Below the pieces are notes generated by a model, which saw nothing but the letters and a program-made list of their open reading frames with translations, was not told the DNA's origin and searched no databases. 64,000 nucleotides of DNA from Arenibacter hampyeongensis (lineage in GTDB: Bacteria; Bacteroidota; Bacteroidia; Flavobacteriales; Flavobacteriaceae): the NCBI RefSeq assembly GCF_002909255.1, contig NZ_PIOB01000001.1:868001-932000 (forward strand), given 5' to 3'. The position numbers and the translations under genes were made by a program. Positions 16,372-25,168 of this stretch are shown here, one piece after another. Within the stretch, counting starts at the first letter, position 1. Each line of letters starts with the position of its first letter.

Positions 16372-17136
16372 ATGATGCGGTTGACTTTCTTGTTTGTATT
16401 GGCCATTATCTTCTCCAGTTGTTCCCAAGAAAAGGACATGCTTCCTTATGAACCCTCCATAGACATGATATTGGATCCTGGGTCCTCTACTACCATCCCC
16501 AACGAAATACCCGGACCACATTTAAACGAATCAGGGGTCTATAACTATTTGGCCTTGGGCGATAGTTATACTATTGGCGCAAGTGTTGAAAGAGCTGAAA
16601 GCTTCCCTATTCAGTTAAAAGATAGATTGGAACAGGGACTTAAGCTGAAAGTCAATACCGAGATTATTGCCGTCACCGGATGGCGTACCGATAATTTATT
16701 GGATGTAGTAAATAGAGGAACCAAGCTGCCGTCCTACGATTTGGTAACGCTTTTAATTGGGGTGAACAACCAATACCAGGGTAAACCATTTAGGACATAT
16801 ACCAAGGAGTTTCCCCAACTTCTGGAAAGGGCAATTGCATTGGCTTATGGCAATCCAAAAAATGTAGTTGTTATTTCCATTCCAGATTATTCCTTTACTC
16901 CTTTTGGGGAGGGTAGAAATACAGATAAAATCACCAAGGAAATTGATGAATACAATTCCTTTGCGGAAGCTACTGCCCTTCAAAACGGAGTGCCATTTAT
17001 AAATATTACGGATATAACACGTAACGGCCTGTCCAATCCCGAATTGGTGGCTGGCGATGGGCTGCATCCATCAAAAGAAGCATATAAGAGATTCGTGGAT
17101 GAATTATATCCGGTAGTACTTCCTATTTTTGAATAA
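16372..17136 (+). CDS. SGNH/GDSL hydrolase family lipoprotein
   Basis: 254 residues. A lipoprotein signal ends at FSSC (Cys17). All SGNH blocks are present: block I LALGDSYTIG with nucleophile Ser65, block II Gly in VTGWRTDNL, block III IGVNNQ with the oxyanion Asn, and block V DGLHPS with catalytic Asp and His. The family includes esterases, lipases and acyl-carbohydrate esterases; the substrate is unknown. The protein should be attached to a periplasmic or outer membrane leaflet. MM at the start leaves 16372 or 16375 as possible initiators. It appears monocistronic. Confidence 0.92.
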   Translation: MMRLTFLFVLAIIFSSCSQEKDMLPYEPSIDMILDPGSSTTIPNEIPGPHLNESGVYNYLALGDSYTIGASVERAESFPIQLKDRLEQGLKLKVNTEIIAVTGWRTDNLLDVVNRGTKLPSYDLVTLLIGVNNQYQGKPFRTYTKEFPQLLERAIALAYGNPKNVVVISIPDYSFTPFGEGRNTDKITKEIDEYNSFAEATALQNGVPFINITDITRNGLSNPELVAGDGLHPSKEAYKRFVDELYPVVLPIFE

Positions 17137-17270
17137 TACCCATTTCATTTTTAAAGTAACCTGGCTAGCTTGGAGCCGGAAACAGGAGATGAAGTTTTCC
17201 TAATTCAATTAGGGATAACTTTAAGTACATTTACACCTTGGAAATATCTTCAATAAAAATATAATTCAAA

Positions 17271-19007
17271 ATGTCCGATAAAAAAGTTAGTATTCTTACC
17301 GCCTTTAAAACTATAATTTGGCCACGACGCAATATGGTTTTTATTGGGCTGTTCTTGATCGTAATAAGTAATGCCGCCAATTTCGTAGGCCCTATCTCCT
17401 TGAAATATTTTATGGACGATGTTATACCCAATAAAAATATGGATATGCTCAAAATTTTGGTAGGCGTGGTAATCCTGTCTATTTTGGTACGGGCCGTAAC
17501 CTCCTTTATGTTGACAAGAATTTTAAGTGTTCAGGCCCAATACCTTATCTCGGAGTTAAGGGCTCAAGTACAGAAAAAAGTGCTTTCACTCCCGATCCGC
17601 TTTTTTGACAATGCTAAATCCGGAGCCTTGGTTTCCCGTATAATGTCTGATGTAGAGGGGGTTCGGAATCTTATTGGTACAGGACTGGTCCAATTGGTAG
17701 GTGGAAGTATTACAGCAATTGGAGCCCTGGTGTACATGTTGTATATAAGTCCGTCCATGACCTTATTTACGTTTATACCATTGGCTATTTTTGCCTTTAT
17801 CGCGTTGAAGGCATTCAAGATTATTAGACCTATATTTAGAAATCGAGGCAAAATAAATGCTGAGGTTACAGGTAGGCTCACCGAAACGCTCGGTGGTATA
17901 AGGGTGATTAAAGGCTTTAATGCAGAGGAGCAGGAGACCAAGGTTTTTGAGAATGGCGTGGAGCTGTTGTTTCAAAATGTAAAAAAGAGCCTTACGGCAA
18001 CCGCTTTTATGACCAGTTCGGCCACTTTTTTAATCGGTATCGCCACTACAGGAATTATGGGGATTGGGGGGTATAAAATCATGTATGAAGGACTGAGTAT
18101 TGGGGATTTTTTGTCTTTCACCTTTGTTTTGGCAATTATGATTGCACCCATCGTGCAAATGAGCAATATTGGTAGTCAACTTACAGAGGCACTTGCCGGT
18201 CTTGACCGGACGGAAGAGCTAATGAATATGACCCCAGAAGCCAATGATGAGGAGAGAACAATTGTGCTGGATAAAATAAAAGGGGATATAGCCTTTAAGG
18301 ATGTGTCCTTTGCCTACGAAGAGGATAAGGATGTATTGCACAATGTTAGTTTTGAAGTGAAGTCCGGCAATGTGGTTGCTCTTGTGGGTAGTTCCGGTTC
18401 AGGGAAATCAACGATTGCCGGTTTGGCAGCAACATTTCTAAATCCCTTATCAGGGACCATTACTGTGGATGATCAAGATCTTTCTAAAGTGGATCTGAGT
18501 AGCTATCGCAGAAATTTAGGGGTTGTGCTGCAGGACGAATTTTTGTTTGAAGGTACAATTAGGGACAATATTATGTTCCCTAGACCCAATGCCACTGAGG
18601 AAGAAGTTCTAATGGCCGTTAAGGCAGCGTACGTGGATGAATTTACAGATAGGTTCGAAAAAGGTTTGGATACTTTGATCGGGGAGCGGGGAGTGAAGCT
18701 GTCAGGTGGACAAAGGCAGCGAATCGCCATAGCCAGGGCGGTCTTGGCCAATCCTAAAATTTTAATATTAGACGAGGCTACTTCCAATTTGGATACGGAA
18801 AGTGAGGCTTTGATACAGAAAAGTTTGGCCGCTCTAACCGAAGGACGAACTACCTTTGTCATCGCCCACAGATTGAGTACCATTAGGAAAGCCAATCAGA
18901 TTCTTGTAATAGAAGATGGTCGTATTGCGGAAAAAGGCACGCATGACGAACTTATTGCAAAAGAAGGACGATATTATAACCTATTTACCTATCAGGCGAG
19001 GATATAA
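17271..19007 (+). CDS. ABC exporter, fused transmembrane and ATPase domains (MsbA-like)
   Basis: 578 residues. The N-terminal half has six membrane segments of a type I ABC exporter (residues about 20-310). The C-terminal half has Walker A LVGSSGSGKST near residue 370, the signature LSGGQRQRIAIAR near 477, Walker B ILILDEATSNLD near 499 and the H-loop IAHRLST. Half-transporters of this size act as homodimers exporting lipids, peptides or drugs. An MsbA-type lipid A flippase role is possible, but many paralogues exist in flavobacteria. It converges on the ferredoxin gene. Confidence 0.94.
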   Translation: MSDKKVSILTAFKTIIWPRRNMVFIGLFLIVISNAANFVGPISLKYFMDDVIPNKNMDMLKILVGVVILSILVRAVTSFMLTRILSVQAQYLISELRAQVQKKVLSLPIRFFDNAKSGALVSRIMSDVEGVRNLIGTGLVQLVGGSITAIGALVYMLYISPSMTLFTFIPLAIFAFIALKAFKIIRPIFRNRGKINAEVTGRLTETLGGIRVIKGFNAEEQETKVFENGVELLFQNVKKSLTATAFMTSSATFLIGIATTGIMGIGGYKIMYEGLSIGDFLSFTFVLAIMIAPIVQMSNIGSQLTEALAGLDRTEELMNMTPEANDEERTIVLDKIKGDIAFKDVSFAYEEDKDVLHNVSFEVKSGNVVALVGSSGSGKSTIAGLAATFLNPLSGTITVDDQDLSKVDLSSYRRNLGVVLQDEFLFEGTIRDNIMFPRPNATEEEVLMAVKAAYVDEFTDRFEKGLDTLIGERGVKLSGGQRQRIAIARAVLANPKILILDEATSNLDTESEALIQKSLAALTEGRTTFVIAHRLSTIRKANQILVIEDGRIAEKGTHDELIAKEGRYYNLFTYQARI

Positions 19008-19143
19008 TAACATTGTTGTAAATCATGAATCCATGTTTGTTTTTGGGATACACGGCAATTGTTCCCAATTATATGTATTGGCAACAAAGTAAATCGATAA
19101 TAAGGCTATAAGTTTTCCCTTTTACAAAGGGTTGAGGAAAAAT

Positions 19144-19473
19144 TTAGCTTTCCGGAGCCAACTCTACTTCCAGTCCTTCCAAATCCTCGGTGATATGTAT
19201 TTGGCAACCCAAGCGGCTGTTGTCCTTTACATTGAAGGCCTCTGCAAGCATGGCATCCTCATCATCGGACATTTCTGGTAGTTGGTGGTCAGACGCTACA
19301 TAGCACTGGCAGGAAGCACACATGGCCATACCGCCACATATACCAATGGTTCCTTCTGGAGCAAGTTCGTAGGAACGAACTATTTCCATAAGGTTCATAT
19401 TCATATCAGTGGGCGCATCTACCTCGTGTACAACCCCATCCCTATCCTTAATCTTTATTTTAACATCGCTCAT
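19144..19473 (-). CDS. 2Fe-2S ferredoxin, adrenodoxin type
   Basis: 109 residues. Cluster ligands are C46, C52, C55 and C90, in the C-x5-C-x2-C ... C spacing of adrenodoxin and Isc-type ferredoxins. The N-terminal MSDVKIKIKDRDGVVHEVDA is a beta-grasp start. It is the last gene of the group Mrp-Nfu-FNR-ferredoxin on the minus strand, 71 bases after the FNR gene. It probably takes electrons from that reductase, for Fe-S assembly or another reductive step. The hydrophobic, negative C-terminus LEVELAPES is typical. Confidence 0.95.
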   Translation of the reverse strand: MSDVKIKIKDRDGVVHEVDAPTDMNMNLMEIVRSYELAPEGTIGICGGMAMCASCQCYVASDHQLPEMSDDEDAMLAEAFNVKDNSRLGCQIHITEDLEGLEVELAPES

Positions 19474-19543
19474 GCCAGAAATATTCTTTTTTGGTAATAG
19501 GCAGCAAATTTAAGGGATTTACTTTAGGAAATAGTTGTTTTTT

Positions 19544-20602
19544 TTAATCAATGGACTTTACCACAGCTTTAGGCGCTTCCTTTTTACTTCCATCGAAACC
19601 GGATACACCGCCTACGGTGGTATATTTCATAACATATTTTTTGTCCGGGAAAATACGTTGATAGGCGCTTTGGCACATTAGGGTTGCCTCATGAAAACCA
19701 CAAAGAATCAATTTTAATTTACCGGGATAAGTGTTTACATCTCCTATGGCATAAATGCCAGGGATATTGGTTTGATAGTCGAAAGTATTTACTTTAATGG
19801 CGTTTTTCTCAATTTCCAATCCCCAATTCCCAATGGGGCCAAGCTTTGGGGAAAGCCCGAACAAGGGAATAAATTCGTCTATTTCCTTAATAATTTCCTC
19901 TTCCCGTTCACCGGACTTATTGATTACCACTGCCTCTAGTTTTCCGGCACCTCTTAAATCCACTACTTCTGCGGGAGTAATGAGATTTATTTTTCCTAGA
20001 TTTTTTAGGGTCTGTACTTTTTCTACAGAATCCAATGCACCTCTAAATTCATTTCTCCTGTGCACCAAAGTTACCTCGGAGGCCACATCGGCCAAAAAGA
20101 TACTCCAGTCCAAGGCAGAATCCCCTCCACCTGCGATCAGTACTTTTTTATTGCGATAAACTTCAGGATCCTTAATAAAATAAGCAACACCTTTATCCTC
20201 AAAAGCACTAAGATTATTTATTAAGGGTTTCCTTGGCTCAAAACTGCCAAGGCCACCGGCAATGGCAATAATAGGAGCATTGTGTTTGGTGCCTTTGTTG
20301 GTGGTTACCAAAAAAGTACCGTCATCCAATTTTTCTATGGTATTGGCGCGTTCGCCCAAAGTAAATCCCGGTTGAAATGCCTTGATCTGTTCCATAAGGT
20401 TATTTACCAGATCACCTGCCAAAACCTCTGGAAAGCCTGGAATATCGTAAATGGGTTTTTTGGGATATATTTCGGAACACTGCCCTCCTGCCTGTGGCAA
20501 TGCGTCTATTAGATGGCACTTAAGTTGTAAAAGACCTGCTTCAAATACTGCAAAAAGACCTGTTGGGCCGGCACCAATAATTAGAATGTCTGTTTTAATC
20601 AT
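19544..20602 (-). CDS. Ferredoxin--NADP+ reductase, thioredoxin-reductase-like (type 2)
   Basis: 352 residues. FAD-binding GAGPTGLFAVFEAGLL near residue 10, the NADPH-binding AGGGDSALDWSIFL near residue 157, and the C-terminal FAD motif YAIGDVNTYPGKLKLI are present. The redox CxxC of true thioredoxin reductase is missing, as expected for the YumC-like ferredoxin/flavodoxin reductases. It carries a longer C-terminal tail with CGFHEATLMCQSAY. Lying directly upstream of the ferredoxin gene, it is the obvious electron donor for that protein. Confidence 0.93.
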   Translation of the reverse strand: MIKTDILIIGAGPTGLFAVFEAGLLQLKCHLIDALPQAGGQCSEIYPKKPIYDIPGFPEVLAGDLVNNLMEQIKAFQPGFTLGERANTIEKLDDGTFLVTTNKGTKHNAPIIAIAGGLGSFEPRKPLINNLSAFEDKGVAYFIKDPEVYRNKKVLIAGGGDSALDWSIFLADVASEVTLVHRRNEFRGALDSVEKVQTLKNLGKINLITPAEVVDLRGAGKLEAVVINKSGEREEEIIKEIDEFIPLFGLSPKLGPIGNWGLEIEKNAIKVNTFDYQTNIPGIYAIGDVNTYPGKLKLILCGFHEATLMCQSAYQRIFPDKKYVMKYTTVGGVSGFDGSKKEAPKAVVKSID

Positions 20603-20674
20603 GGAGAAATGAACTTAAAATAGCTACAAAGCTAAAAAAGGAGTTGATAATTGTTTATGATAAAAGTCAGGTGC

Positions 20675-20914
20675 TTAGTCAACATTAATAACCTCCATTA
20701 TTTGTGGAGCATATTTTTTTATGGTCATTTCAACACCACTTTTAAGGGTCATCTGGTTTACGGTACAGCCTACACACGCCCCTTCCAACCGTACCTTAAC
20801 GGAAATGTCGTTATCTATGGAAATAAGGGAAATGTCCCCTCCATCACTTTGTAAAAAAGGGCGGATTTCCTCCAAAGCTTTTTCCACGTTATTTTTAAGT
20901 TCAATCGATGTCAT
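20675..20914 (-). CDS. NifU C-terminal-domain (Nfu-type) Fe-S scaffold protein
   Basis: 79 residues, the size of a stand-alone Nfu domain. The cluster-binding pair is C-V-G-C in GACVGCTVNQMTLKSGVE near residues 48-65. Nfu proteins hold and transfer [4Fe-4S] or [2Fe-2S] clusters. The gene begins 2 bases after the Mrp stop codon, so the two are coupled. The pairing of a carrier ATPase with a scaffold fits a cluster-transfer role. Confidence 0.95.
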   Translation of the reverse strand: MTSIELKNNVEKALEEIRPFLQSDGGDISLISIDNDISVKVRLEGACVGCTVNQMTLKSGVEMTIKKYAPQIMEVINVD

Positions 20915-20916
20915 AA

Positions 20917-22059
20917 TTACTTCTTTTTAACAGCTGCACAACCCGCCATTGTAGTTATTTTAATAGCCTCTGTTGGAGGTAAATTTTTGTTTCTTCCCAC
21001 CACTTCCTGAACTACATTTTTCGTAATTTCCTCAAAAGCGATTTCAATTGCAGTTGCTGTTTGTAGTGCCGCCGGCCTTCCTACATCACCTGCTTCCCTA
21101 ATACTTTGTATAAGTGGAATCTCCCCTAAAAACGGTACATTTAAATCTTCGGCCAAATGTTTGGCACCTTCTTTTCCAAAAATGTAATATTTATTATTGG
21201 GCAATTCTTCAGGTGTAAAGTACGCCATATTTTCCACGATTCCCAGTACTGGAACATTTATGGAATCTTGTTGAAACATCGCTACTCCCTTGCGGGCATC
21301 TGCCAAGGCCACTTCCTGTGGGGTACTTACTACCACTGCACCTGTAATTGGTAAGGATTGCATTATGCTTAAATGTATATCCCCTGTTCCCGGAGGAAGA
21401 TCTAACAACATAAAATCCAATTCTCCCCAATGCGCATCGAATATCATTTGATTTAACGCTTTGGCAGCCATTGGCCCACGCCAAATTACGGCCTGATTGG
21501 GTTGGGTGAAAAAGCCAATGGATAAAATCTTGACCCCATAATTCTCTACGGGCTTCATTTTCGATTTTCCTTCGATTTTGACGGCCAAGGGCTTTTCTAG
21601 AGTTACATCGAACATGATAGGCATTGAAGGGCCATAAATATCAGCATCCAACAGACCTACTTTAAATCCCATTTTTGCTAAGGTTACCGCCAAATTTGCC
21701 GTAACTGTAGATTTTCCAACTCCTCCTTTTCCGGAAGCAACTGCAATTATATTTTTGATACCGGGAATGGCTTTGCCCTTGATCTCATTTACCTTAGGCT
21801 TGGCAGCCGGGGCATCAACCTTTACATTTACGGTAATTTTAGCCTTGTTATACACTTTGTCGTGAATAACCTTTAAAATTTCAACCTCGGTTTTCTTTCT
21901 TGCCTGCAAACTGGGGTTGGAAATGGTGAGATCCACAACAACCTCGTCCCCAAAAACCATAATATTTTTTACGGCGCCACTTTCAACCATATTTTGTCCT
22001 TCTCCTGGGACAGTAATATTTTCGAGCGCTTTCAGTATGTCTTTCTTGTCTAATTTCAT
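20917..22059 (-). CDS. Mrp/NBP35 family Fe-S carrier ATPase
   Basis: 380 residues. An N-terminal MIP18/DUF59 domain (residues about 1-80) precedes a deviant-Walker P-loop GKGGVGKST at 110-118 and the switch region LLDADIYGPSMP. The family signature DLPPGTGDIHLS is present. The position that in E. coli Mrp has CxxC (ENMSVHICSNCG) reads ENMAYFTPEELP here, with no cysteine. A late GCAA near the C-terminus has one Cys. Mrp proteins carry Fe-S clusters. Nfu follows after 2 bases, then the ferredoxin reductase. Confidence 0.94.
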   Translation of the reverse strand: MKLDKKDILKALENITVPGEGQNMVESGAVKNIMVFGDEVVVDLTISNPSLQARKKTEVEILKVIHDKVYNKAKITVNVKVDAPAAKPKVNEIKGKAIPGIKNIIAVASGKGGVGKSTVTANLAVTLAKMGFKVGLLDADIYGPSMPIMFDVTLEKPLAVKIEGKSKMKPVENYGVKILSIGFFTQPNQAVIWRGPMAAKALNQMIFDAHWGELDFMLLDLPPGTGDIHLSIMQSLPITGAVVVSTPQEVALADARKGVAMFQQDSINVPVLGIVENMAYFTPEELPNNKYYIFGKEGAKHLAEDLNVPFLGEIPLIQSIREAGDVGRPAALQTATAIEIAFEEITKNVVQEVVGRNKNLPPTEAIKITTMAGCAAVKKK

Positions 22060-22105
22060 CCTAAACCATTCTTATTCAGTTATTATTAAAACTGATTCTA
22101 AATTA

Positions 22106-22113
22106 CAAAGATA
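22106..22113 (-). promoter_or_regulatory. -7 element (TATCTTTG) for the mrp-nfu operon
   Basis: A perfect minus-strand TAnnTTTG match lies 47 bases upstream of the mrp ATG at 22059. I see no clear -33 TTTG. Confidence 0.45.
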
Positions 22114-22211
22114 GGGCTTAGGAGCGAGATTATGAAGGAAGGGAATTGAAAAGTAAAATAAGGTAATAAGTATCCTCTATATGGCAGTATCTATTCAAAA
22201 TTATTGGCAAA

Positions 22212-22547
22212 TCACCTTAATTCCAGCCAAGGGTCCCAAAAGTGATCTTCGAAATCCACGATTTGATTATCCACCACTTTTATTCCCTCATTTTCCAATA
22301 ACTGCTGCATTAAATTTGTGCCGTCAAAATGATGTTTCCCTGTTAATAGTCCCTTTCTATTTACTACCCTGTGGGCGGGGATATCCCCTATTTTATGTGC
22401 TCCGTTCATGGCCCAACCAACCATTCTGGCACTTCTTGCAGTTCCTAAATATTTGGCTATGGCCCCATACGAAGTAACCCGTCCATATGGTATTTGTCTG
22501 GACACTGCATAGACCTTTTCAAAAAAGTTCTGATTTTCGGGTTTCAT
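22212..22547 (-). CDS. Alkyltransferase-like protein (MGMT family, Cys replaced by Ala)
   Basis: 111 residues from the ATG at 22547; a longer frame from 22766 runs through the LysE gene and is rejected. MGMT C-terminal fold motifs are present: VSRQIPYGRVTSYGAIAKYLG (split near residues 16-36), ARMVGWAM and the active-site loop P57-A-H-R-V61. Methyltransferases have Cys at the second position, and typical ATLs have Trp (PWHRV); here it is Ala58, so no alkyl transfer to Cys is possible. ATLs bind O6-alkylguanine, flip the base and recruit nucleotide excision repair. Its start codon shares one base with the end of the LysE gene. Confidence 0.88.
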   Translation of the reverse strand: MKPENQNFFEKVYAVSRQIPYGRVTSYGAIAKYLGTARSARMVGWAMNGAHKIGDIPAHRVVNRKGLLTGKHHFDGTNLMQQLLENEGIKVVDNQIVDFEDHFWDPWLELR

Positions 22548-23176
22548 CAGGTATAAAATATTCGAATTAAAGTAATTACTAATAGTACCAGCATTAATGC
22601 ACTCAAAATGTAATTGGAGTTTTTTGAAAATCCATTGTTTTTGGTTTCCAATTTGGTGAAATAGACCGTATACAGATAGAGTACCGTAAAAGTGCCGCAT
22701 CCTGCTGCAAGTATGAAGGTTGCTATATCGCGAAATTGAAATTTTATCCAGCCGGAGGCATTCCACATGGCATTTAAACCACTGTAATATGGAATGGTAA
22801 GTAAATTTACTGCTGCCAACAATATCCCTTTAAAGAAACTATTTCTCTTGCTTACCTTTACTATTTTGGGTCTTTCCAGTTTGTTTTTCTTACCCTTTAG
22901 AAAGAAATAGATGGTAAAAAAAGCAAAGACAATAAGGGCTATTTTTAAAAGTAGGTCTATAATCTCCGGATGTTTGAAAAGAAATTTGGAAATCAACACG
23001 GAAATATAGGCTTGGATAATAATCATGGTAGAAACCCCAAGACTAAAAATAATACCATTGGTCTTACCCTTTTCCACACTAATTTTTGCAGCATTCATGT
23101 TCAATAAACCTGGTGGAACAGTGGCCATGAAGGCTGCCGAAAAGGTGACAAAAAAAAGGATTAGTAAGTGTTCCAT
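22547..23176 (-). CDS. LysE family membrane transporter
   Basis: 209 residues, about six hydrophobic segments, the size of LysE/RhtB exporters. The N-terminus MEHLLILFFVTFSAAFMATV followed by PPGLLNMNAAKISVEKG shows the P-P-G-x-x-N motif of LysE proteins. These exporters move amino acids such as lysine, threonine or cysteine out of the cell; the substrate here is unknown. It starts 3 bases after trmB ends, and ends sharing a base with the alkyltransferase-like gene, so trmB-lysE-atl form one unit. A gene pair of this kind is common in flavobacteria as I recall. Confidence 0.85.
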   Translation of the reverse strand: MEHLLILFFVTFSAAFMATVPPGLLNMNAAKISVEKGKTNGIIFSLGVSTMIIIQAYISVLISKFLFKHPEIIDLLLKIALIVFAFFTIYFFLKGKKNKLERPKIVKVSKRNSFFKGILLAAVNLLTIPYYSGLNAMWNASGWIKFQFRDIATFILAAGCGTFTVLYLYTVYFTKLETKNNGFSKNSNYILSALMLVLLVITLIRIFYT

Positions 23177-23179
23177 GGT

Positions 23180-23851
23180 TTAACTTATTCTAAACTTGAT
23201 ATAAGTGATCGGTTTTCCTTTTTCAAGATACTGTTTTTCGTAGAAAGTCTGTATTTCCAAAACCTCTTTTGGGCTACCTTCATTTTTGTATACATCGTGA
23301 TTGGCATAAAGGACTTCCAATCCTTTTCCGTGTAAAAGGCCCAAGGTATAGCCGTGCATAAATTCACTATCGGTTTTCAGATTAACTACACCATCTTCCT
23401 TTAGAATCAATTTGTATTTCTCCAAAAAAACCTCGTTGGTAAGTCGGTGCTTGGTACGCTTATATTTAATTTGGGGATCTGGAAAGGTAATCCAGATTTC
23501 GGAAACTTCGTTGGCGGCAAAAAGTCCGTCTATCAGTTCTATCTGGGTACGCAAAAAGGCAACATTGCTTATTTTTTCATCTATGGCCGTTTTTGCCCCT
23601 CGCCAAAATCGAGCGCCCTTTATATCAATTCCGATAAAGTTTTTATTTTTGTTTTGCTGGGCCATCCCAATGGTATACTCCCCTTTACCGCAGCCCAGTT
23701 CCAAAACTAAAGGATTGTCATTGCCAAAAAATTCGTTCCATTTGCCTCTTAAGGAGAAAGTACCATTTGTAATTTCCTCCCTGTTGGGTTGAACTACATT
23801 CTTAAAAGTTTCATTCTCCTTGAATCGCTTCAGCTTATTTTTACTTCCCAC
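23180..23851 (-). CDS. trmB: tRNA (guanine-N7-)-methyltransferase
   Basis: 223 residues. TrmB methylates G46 of tRNA with SAM. Motif I VLELGCGKGEYTIGMA, IGIDIKGARFWRGAK, the diagnostic WITFPDPQIKYKRTKHRL (residues about 119-136) and the C-terminal FYEKQYLEKGKPITYIKFR are present. It is the first gene of a compact minus-strand operon followed by lysE-like and alkyltransferase-like genes. Confidence 0.97.
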   Translation of the reverse strand: MGSKNKLKRFKENETFKNVVQPNREEITNGTFSLRGKWNEFFGNDNPLVLELGCGKGEYTIGMAQQNKNKNFIGIDIKGARFWRGAKTAIDEKISNVAFLRTQIELIDGLFAANEVSEIWITFPDPQIKYKRTKHRLTNEVFLEKYKLILKEDGVVNLKTDSEFMHGYTLGLLHGKGLEVLYANHDVYKNEGSPKEVLEIQTFYEKQYLEKGKPITYIKFRIS

Positions 23852-24243
23852 GGGTACTATTCATTTAAATATTTGGCAAAGCTAATGAAATCTACGTTTG
23901 TTCCTAATATAGAGTGCTTGGCATTGGGAATTGTTGATACTACTTTTTCGGATTTTTTTAATCAAAGCCGAATATGTGTCATGATGCCCTAGATAAAAAC
24001 TAACTTAAAAAAATATTTTGTAATAAATATGTGATACTTTTTAAAGACTTTTATACCAATTAGGAAAATCTACCAGTGGGCCATCTTTTTAAAGCTAGAT
24101 TTGAAAGTTTTTTGGCCTTTAATGGATTTTATTGGCAATTTTCCGATTATCTATTGAAGATAAAAGATATATTTTATCCCAATGTGCGTATTTTGGAAAT
24201 TCGATGGCCTTTTATAATTAACGAACCAAAACACAGTATAGAA
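23852..24243. other. Intergenic region, 392 bp, between divergent trmB and an outer-membrane protein gene
   Basis: The region is AT-rich with several T-runs. An in-frame upstream extension of the next gene starts at a GTG near 24076, but its residues look unlike a signal peptide. I see no RNA gene, no strong hairpin and no clear TAnnTTTG motif. Confidence 0.45.
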
Positions 24244-25122
24244 ATGAAAAACGTTCAAAACAAATGGCCTTTAATGGTGACTTTCTTTGTTTTTACCATG
24301 GGCATATCCCAAGATTTCGATCAGGATGCGGATAGTAATATTCAACAGTACACCCCCTCAAAATTAATGGGAAAGGGGCAATGGGACTTAAAGTGGTTTA
24401 ATAATCTTTATACAGAAACGAAAAGTACTTTTTCCAGTGGTACGGAGGCGAGAAAAACATTTTTCACCTCTACAATTGAAGTGTACACGGGCATGGCTGA
24501 AAATAATAGATGGAATCTTGGTGCTATTGTAGAGCTAAGATCCAATGTTGTCGGTGGGAGGAACGCATTGGATGTTTTTAAGTTTGATGGTGAAAATACT
24601 ACGGCCAGGTCTGGGATAACATCGATAGCCCCTTCGGTAAAATTTGTTCCTATTGAATCACTGAATAATTTTTCGGTACAGAGCTCCTTTTTTATTCCCC
24701 TTGTGGATAATGAAACCGAAAATGGGGTGTTTTTGGATCAGAAGGGATATATATGGCAGAACCGATTTTTTTATGACCTTACATTTTCCAATAGAAAATG
24801 GCAATTATTTACAGAACTTAACTCCGAATTAAGTTTCGGAAAGGGCGGCGAAAGCTTTGCCAATAATAGCTTAAACTTGTCGCCAGGAGTATTTCTAAGT
24901 TATTTTCCAAGTTCCAGTTTCACCATTTTAGCTTTGGCGCAACATTCCCAAAGGTTGGATTTGGGTAATAATTTTGCCCAAAATTATACGGCCTTAGGAG
25001 GTGGGGTGAAATATCAGTTAACAAATGCGATAAATATTGAAGCCTTATACACCAATTTTGTTAGAGGTGGAAACACAGGTTTAGGGCAGACATTTAACTT
25101 AGGACTTCGGGCTATTTTTTAG
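24244..25122 (+). CDS. Predicted outer-membrane beta-barrel protein of unknown function
   Basis: 292 residues from the ATG at 24244, which gives a signal peptide (KNVQNKWPLMVTFFVFTMG, cleaved near ISQ). The mature part is rich in alternating aromatic and polar residues: FNNLYTETKSTFSSG, FTSTIEVYTG, WNLGAIVELRSNVVG, LALAQHSQRLDLG, and the protein ends with the aromatic FNLGLRAIF. A terminal Phe and even spacing of amphipathic strands indicate an outer-membrane barrel of about 12 strands. No family is recognised. A GH113-like lipoprotein follows 46 bases later. Confidence 0.75.
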   Translation: MKNVQNKWPLMVTFFVFTMGISQDFDQDADSNIQQYTPSKLMGKGQWDLKWFNNLYTETKSTFSSGTEARKTFFTSTIEVYTGMAENNRWNLGAIVELRSNVVGGRNALDVFKFDGENTTARSGITSIAPSVKFVPIESLNNFSVQSSFFIPLVDNETENGVFLDQKGYIWQNRFFYDLTFSNRKWQLFTELNSELSFGKGGESFANNSLNLSPGVFLSYFPSSSFTILALAQHSQRLDLGNNFAQNYTALGGGVKYQLTNAINIEALYTNFVRGGNTGLGQTFNLGLRAIF

Positions 25123-25168
25123 AATGATCAATATAAATAGTCTATTTTAGAGTTTAAAATCTTTAGGG

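Noticed and set aside
22548-22766. N-terminal extension of the alkyltransferase-like protein
   Set aside because: It runs through the LysE gene out of frame; the ATG at 22547 gives a normal family N-terminus.
23412-23792. 126-codon plus-strand ORF
   Set aside because: It is antisense to trmB, whose motifs are certain.
24076-24243. Upstream extension of the outer-membrane protein
   Set aside because: It begins at a GTG and lacks signal-peptide features; the ATG at 24244 gives a clean signal peptide.
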